This document shows positions 59,096 to 64,000 of a DNA stretch of 64,000 nt, in pieces. Both the position numbers and the translations under genes were made by a program. The notes below the pieces were generated by a model. That model was not told the origin of the DNA. It did no database searches and saw only the letters and a list, made by a program, of their open reading frames with translations. The stretch is from Amborella trichopoda (lineage: Eukaryota; Streptophyta; Magnoliopsida; Amborellales; Amborellaceae): the NCBI RefSeq assembly GCF_000471905.2, contig NW_006498507.1, positions 697,836-761,835 on the forward strand, written 5' to 3'. Each line of letters begins with the position of its first letter. The stretch's first letter is position 1.

Positions 59096-62000
59096 GTTAC
59101 CCTACTCTTTCCTCTTTTCTTATTCCTCCATCCTTTTTTTCCCTTGCTCAAGCTTTAATAACTTTTTATGGACTTAAGCAATTTGTTGTAGTCTAATGGC
59201 TCTAATAAACAAGGGGCGGCAAAGGGGTGGGTGGCAATTTCTTGGCAATGGGGCCCTGTTGTGGCCCTGGTCCAGTTTGGTTCATACCATTTTCTTTATC
59301 TGATTTCTCTTGCACACTTATTGATCTCGGCTCTTTCAACTCCTTCATGTGTTCTTTGAATTTACGATTTTTTGTTGTTGAACCCATTTGCGTGTCTGTC
59401 ATTTTCTGAGGTTTGCAAACTAATTTGAATGGATCTTTTATATTCCAAAATAGATCTTTTACATTCCATTGCTTATACGTTCATAAATATTTGTGAGCTT
59501 ATGTGTTCATAAATATTTATCAGCTTATGTGTTTATACGTTCTTGAAATTTTTTTGGGATGATTGTCATTTTAGACTACAATTTGCTTGAGGAAACGAAA
59601 AGGATTGCAGATTCTACTCGGCGAATGAGAGATGACTTTAAGAGTTTTGGTTACAAACTGCCCCGCAATCTCTTGGCCCTTTGTAGGTCAGCCAAGAAAC
59701 GTGCAACCAAGGTTCTTATTCTCTCACGAGGCATGTCTAAGAGAGAGAAAAATCGTTCTTACTACAGTTGGAGGTTTGCTTTCATATGTTTTAAGCATCA
59801 AGTTTTCATTTACTTTTTTTCTGCTTTTGGGTTGGATATTAGAAACTGTTATTCTAATGCTTCTGATAATTTTTCTTGTAATATTAGATGATTGGTTTCC
59901 CTTTAAACTGTGAAGTCTTTGATGCAGCAAGTTTGAGGGGCTTTGGATAAAGTTCCCAAATTTGTTTTGATAATTTTTTTTGCCATGTTGGGCTTCTCAT
60001 TTCTCTTAATCTTTTGATAATTAGCTTCTCAGTTTTGCCTTCCTGAAAGATGTCGTAATGGTTCAGTTAGGCACACAATTCAAATATAGACCTCTTCTTC
60101 ATCACCTTCAAAATTCATTTGTTTTTCTCCTTCAAATCAATGGAAAGGAAGGCTTCTTATAATGGTTTGACAACTGAGGACAAGGTGGTTCCGGACAGTA
60201 GTCTATCGATGAAAATAATTTGTGAACCATCACTCTTGATTGTTTATGTTCTTCTGTCTGCATATATAGGTACTCGATTATATCCATCTACCAATCTTTC
60301 GGAATATCTCTGCATGTTTGCTTTAAGTTTCAACTTGCAGTGCCTATGGCTTCTTTTGGGCAGCTAGAGGATCACATTCTAAAGGCTTCCTTTGACCCAA
60401 TGGTTGTCATATGTAGGACTGAGCTACCTGCTAGTTGATTGTGAAGGCTGTAGCGCTAGGGAGATTTTCTACTTAGATTACCGTACTGATCATTTTAGGT
60501 CAACTATGAATTGAAAGATCCGAATGATCAACTCTACAATTAGTTGTTAGAATCAATAGGTATTCAAATCATTCATTTGAACAAATTAAAACCTTTCTGA
60601 TTAGATGATCTTGATACTTCCCAAAGATCGAAATTATTGATCAATGAAAGAACAATAGCAGCATTTTGGTTGCTTGACTCATTCCATTCTAGGAATAATC
60701 GCAGAAAATCCTTTGAGAACACAGATTCCTATTTCTCAATGATATCCCACAATTGAGACGATTGGCTGTCAACCCATGGTGTAGTTTTAACCTCATCAGT
60801 TACTACCTCATTGGCTTCTCCTTTCTTAAAGAAATTCATTGTTTTGGCCACGATATATTTATGCTTTTGCACAAACAAATGAGTTAATGTGAAATCACCA
60901 TTGAAGGCTAATAAGGAATGTAGTCGTGCACATGTAGCAGTCAATTCGACAAGTTTACTGCAAAAAAAATTTCCTCATTTAACATTTTTCTTCATTTGGT
61001 GGGGTGGGATTTTAGCTGGCACTTCACACTCTTGTGGTGGCATCTCAAAAAATGGGTAAGTGGAATGTCTAAATTTCTAAAGCTTTAGACACTTGTCACT
61101 TCCTTGGCATGTTGACATGTGCCACGAACCACGGATATACCTGTCCAAGTTATGTAGGATGAAAGAGTTATTGAACAGTGTTGTAAACTGCTAGTTACTG
61201 GTGTGGGGCATGTATCGCTTCCTTGTTAAACACACTTAAGTTTTTGAGGTGAATAATAAATAAGTTACAAATTAGAAGAAAAAAGTTGCAAAGGTAGTTT
61301 GGATAATAGAGGAAGATAGGAAATTGACATGGCGTTCTTTATTTGTGAAGTAATGGATAGACCAGTCCATATTAAAAAAAAAATGGATAGACCAGTCAAT
61401 ATGAGGGTCAAGTTGATCCCGTTTATGGGATACTTGGTTCATTCACTGCCTTCTGCTCTGCCAAATGTGTAATTGTATCCTTCATTGTCTTCTAGTTTTA
61501 TGTGTTTTGATGCTGCTAATAGCAAAAATTATTCTTATATCTCTCATTTTATTTTCTTCTCAGTATTTCTATTTCACAAATGAGTTTAATGTTTCTCAGT
61601 TGTATGTGACTTGATACAAGTGATCATTCAAATTGGAAAAGAATCCATTTTATACCACTGTAAATCAATGACATTTTGTTTTATTTATTCATAAGCTCCT
61701 AATCATTTAGTAAATTATGCTGGTTTGGTTATCAATTGGAATTTTTCTACAAATCTAGATTATATGGTACATTACATGGCATGATTGCCTGTAACTTTTT
61801 GATAGTGATGTTACATTCACATAGTTATATGCTTACAATCTGTTAATTTTGTCTCATACAGCAAGCAATCCATTTACTGGACCGTTGAGTGGCGTTTCGA
61901 TTCGACTGAAGTTGTTTTTACAGACCATGGGTATGTTGTAGAGTCATCATTGTGTGTGTGTGTGAGAGAGAGAGATGATTTGAACAACTGCCTTAGTGAA

Positions 62001-63395
62001 ACAAGAATGATGGTACAGGATAGAGGAAAATAGGGAATTGCAAGGTGTCATAGAGAAACATTTAAAGCCGGGTCCTTGGAATCTACAAGTCGACGGGAAG
62101 CTTAAACCTTTCCGTAAGGAGCAGTTGGATAAACTTAAGTTCCTCGTTTTGAAGAACCCTAAGGTACACCATTGTTAGAAAAATCGGGCGATCTAACTAC
62201 TAACCGCCCTGTTAGGTCAGAACCAGCCAGTTTTGATTTTGGGTGGTTTTGGTGATTGACCGGTATTTTAAAAAAAATTCAAAAACACATAAATTCTCAA
62301 AAATAAGGAAAATGGTTTGTGATGTATTTTTTAATATTCTTTACAGTAGGGTAAAGATTCAAAATTGTTTTTGTGATTAATATTCACTTTATTTCAATAA
62401 TCGATTCGTTAAAATCTATTTTTTTAATTTTCAACTTCATTTGAATCTGTTTTGTTTTAATCATTTTTAGTATGCTTTTCATATTTTAGTAGATTTTTTT
62501 TTTTATCTCTTTTATTTTTTCGGCACTCTTTTGGCCTGCTCGGGACTTGCCTAGTTAGAACGGTTGAATCGGCCGGTTTACCGGTTAGGCCGGTTAAGAC
62601 TTCCGGGCCCATGTTCGGTTAACCGTTCCGGTTTGATTTTGGAAACACTGATGTACACTAATTAAATATATTAATAAATATTCATGAGAGGAAAATTCTT
62701 ATTCTTAAATTCTGGCCATGTTATAACTATTTCAGGGCCCAAAGCCTTTGTTTCGTGAGTTAGACATCACTTCACCGTTACGGCACCAATTGATCGGCAT
62801 TATGCTCATTGAGTTTCCTGTCATCCACGTTGTTCTCCCTCAACATGCCCATGAATTTGCAATCGATGAAACCTGGGTTTCGGTTCCAAGATCTAGAAAT
62901 TGTCCACCAGATGAACCTTTACATGACCTTCCCAGTCCCAAGGGTGTCTATTTTCGAGAAGAAGAAATACAAGAAGATGATGAGCTTGCACAAAAACCAC
63001 AGGTTTTGGACTCCTCAAACCATGTAAGTTCTGTTGAAGATATTTTAAACATTGTTGGTGGCTCAATAAAAGAGGTTGCTGGAGAGAGAGAAGGATATCC
63101 TTCTAGTGAACAAGAGGTTGTTAGAGAGGGAGGGGATTTCTCTTTGGAGAAACAGGGACTTCGAAAAGATGTTAGTCCTGTTTTGAAAAGTGAAGAAATG
63201 GAGGATTATTTCCCATCAGATCTCGAGGCATTTGAAGTGAACAATAGCATGGATTTTGGGTTTGATCAGGTGTTCGAGGATGGTGTTTCGCGGATTTCCC
63301 CTGGAGAATTGTATGGGGATGACCATTCGTTCTTCAAAGGTGTCTACTTTGAAGATGACGACGACAGAGAGGAGGGTGAAATTGTAGAGTTTTGA
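58876..63395 (+). CDS. HIT zinc-finger protein, BCD1/ZNHIT6-like (box C/D snoRNP assembly), 5 exons
   Basis: Exons 58876-59095, 59575-59773, 61862-61930, 62019-62163 and 62736-63395 join in phase (all GT-AG) to 430 residues. The N-terminal zf-HIT has Cys17, 20, 29, 32, 37, 41, His45 and Cys51. Next come a basic region ending [11 protein letters not shown], the [10 protein letters not shown] segment, a KPGPWNL segment and FPVIHVVLP (about 238-246); a long acidic tail ends EEGEIVEF. In the BCD1 family this protein is needed for box C/D snoRNA accumulation with the NOP58/R2TP machinery in the nucleus; assignment to BCD1 rather than another zf-HIT protein rests on the order of these segments. The ATG at 58876 is the first that leads into the finger. 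The gene appears intact. Intron 2 (2.1 kb) and intron 4 carry extra DNA. Confidence 0.92.
59575..59773 (+). CDS. BCD1-like exon 2
   Basis: Starts [14 protein letters not shown] after a TTTTAG acceptor and ends in SYYSW plus AG; donor GTTTGC. Basic and helical. Confidence 0.9.
59774..61861 (+). other. BCD1-like intron 2 (2,088 bp)
   Basis: AT-rich. Contains an unassigned minus-strand frame at 60729-60944 (71 residues, no recognised domain). A short direct repeat ATGGATAGACCAGTC occurs near 61351 and 61383. No gene is supported inside. Confidence 0.7.
61862..61930 (+). CDS. BCD1-like exon 3
   Basis: 69 bases coding [20 protein letters not shown] then DHG; acceptor ATACAG, donor GTATGT. Too short to show as an ORF on its own but required to keep phase. 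Confidence 0.88.
62019..62163 (+). CDS. BCD1-like exon 4
   Basis: Codes [20 protein letters not shown] to FLVLKNPK; acceptor GTACAG, donor GTACAC. Intron 3 before it is only 88 bases and holds a (TG)n(AG)n run. Confidence 0.88.
62175..62655. mobile_element. Probable MITE in BCD1-like intron 4
   Basis: GC-rich ends with ACCGCCCTGTTAGG, CCGGTT and, at the right, GCCGGTTAAGAC and AACCGTTCCGGTTTGATTTT flank an AT-rich middle. Both ends carry CAGTTTTGATTTTGG/GGTTTGATTTTGGA-like words. Edges and type are uncertain. Confidence 0.4.
62736..63395 (+). CDS. BCD1-like exon 5 (C-terminal half)
   Basis: Residues 212-430. Conserved part [10 protein letters not shown] to FPVIHVVLP, then a variable acidic, probably disordered tail. 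Stop at 63393-63395. Confidence 0.92.
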   Translation, partial: GPKPLFRELDITSPLRHQLIGIMLIEFPVIHVVLPQHAHEFAIDETWVSVPRSRNCPPDEPLHDLPSPKGVYFREEEIQEDDELAQKPQVLDSSNHVSSVEDILNIVGGSIKEVAGEREGYPSSEQEVVREGGDFSLEKQGLRKDVSPVLKSEEMEDYFPSDLEAFEVNNSMDFGFDQVFEDGVSRISPGELYGDDHSFFKGVYFEDDDDREEGEIVEF

Positions 63396-63789
63396 AAATG
63401 AAATGGTTACTTTTTCACTGGTCTCGGAGAGGAATGACGAAATGTAGAATTTTGCAAATGGAATGGTTTCTTTGTCCATAAGGGTTTTGAGGAATTTCTG
63501 AAAATGGAATGTCAGTCTTCACTCTGTGATGTAAGGAAAAATTGATGACCTTATGTGCTGAAAGATAAGAGTAAGTGCCACTCCGTTCAATTTAGAGTTT
63601 CATGCTCTGGAGTTTTTCATGAATTTGTTTCTACAAAAAGGTTTGTGGTATTTTGTGATGTTTCCATATTGATTGAATGACTGTATCGATGAGAACCTTG
63701 ATTATTTTTCAGTCCCTTTAAAGAATCAATTTTGAAGCTGTTCCCTAATTCTGACGTCATGAGAGAGAACTGCTTTGCTGGGGCTACAG
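63396..63789 (+). other. BCD1-like 3' UTR and flank
   Basis: Holds an imperfect direct repeat: GAAATGTAGAATTTTGCAAA (63438) resembles GAAATTGTAGAGTTTTGAAA (63378), each followed by TG.AATGGTT. No clear AATAAA was seen. Confidence 0.4.
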
Positions 63790-64000
63790 ACTTAAAAGGA
63801 TATGGTTTCTATGAGTCCCCCGGACTCAAATGTAGAAATGGATTTTGGATCTAATTTTTAAAGAATATATAATCTCGAATAGGGAGATCATTAATATATA
63901 AATACAAAAATTAAAAAATTGAAAATGATATTTTTTCAAATAAACACATAGACTATTTGCTTTAAATTTGTTTGCAGCGACTGCCATTTATATCCGTCTT
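63790..64000. mobile_element. MITE-like repeat, fourth copy, cut by the window edge
   Basis: GGATATGGTTTCTATG at its start matches GGACATGGTCTCTATG of the 6653 copy, followed by GGGAGATCATTAATATA. It continues past the window. Confidence 0.55.

Noticed and set aside
60729..60944. 71-codon minus-strand frame in BCD1 intron 2
   Set aside because: No recognised domain, no splice or promoter context; kept only as an intron note.
1..64000. CRISPR arrays, bacterial operons or riboswitches
   Set aside because: None seen, and the introns and element types show this is a plant nuclear genome.
1..64000. tRNA, rRNA or snoRNA genes
   Set aside because: None could be recognised by eye; a covariance-model scan would be needed to exclude them.

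Overview
This is nuclear DNA of a flowering plant. It is AT-rich, has intron-bearing plant-type genes, and is dominated by LTR retrotransposons, hAT-like and other inverted-repeat elements and LINE tails. Species cannot be read off directly. A 100-base stretch beside one assembly gap looks like 454 flow-order noise (TACG), which points to a 454-era draft such as Amborella trichopoda; that is a low-confidence guess.

Two protein genes look intact, both on the + strand. (1) CYP51 (CYP51G, obtusifoliol 14-alpha-demethylase of sterol synthesis): coding exons 17626-18090, 30141-30463 and 31194-31872 encode 488 residues; a leader exon lies near 16415-16513. Its first coding intron is about 12 kb and is packed with mobile DNA and one gap. 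(2) A HIT zinc-finger protein of the BCD1/ZNHIT6 type (box C/D snoRNP assembly): five exons from 58876 to 63395 encode 430 residues.

Layout. 1-5484: minus-strand Ty3/gypsy-like element with decayed gag and one LTR. 5580-8450: broken duplicate of the CYP51 promoter, leader and first coding exon. 7659-12699: two tandem 2.5-kb units, each carrying the same hAT-type MITE. 12.9-16 kb: an inverted-repeat element and the real CYP51 promoter. 18.1-30.1 kb: CYP51 intron 1, holding a third copy of the intron start, two LTR elements back to back around a gap, RTE-LINE tails and a 4.9-kb imperfect palindrome. 32-47 kb: gene-poor DNA with repeated LTR-like blocks, MITEs, minisatellites and an RTE fragment. 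47.6-49.1 kb: decayed 5' part of an ABCC5-like ABC transporter. 49.9-51.6 kb: hAT element with three BED fingers and an acidic tail but no catalytic core. 51.9-52.9 kb: PPR pseudogene split by an (AG)n tract and a gap. 53.3-58.3 kb: duplicated BCD1 leader DNA interrupted by nested transposons. 58.3-63.4 kb: BCD1.

CYP51 and BCD1 have no evident functional link. The most unusual structure is the intronic palindrome, which would be transcribed inside CYP51 pre-mRNA and could fold into a long hairpin. No wholly new gene system is evident; novelty claims are limited to structures visible in the sequence.
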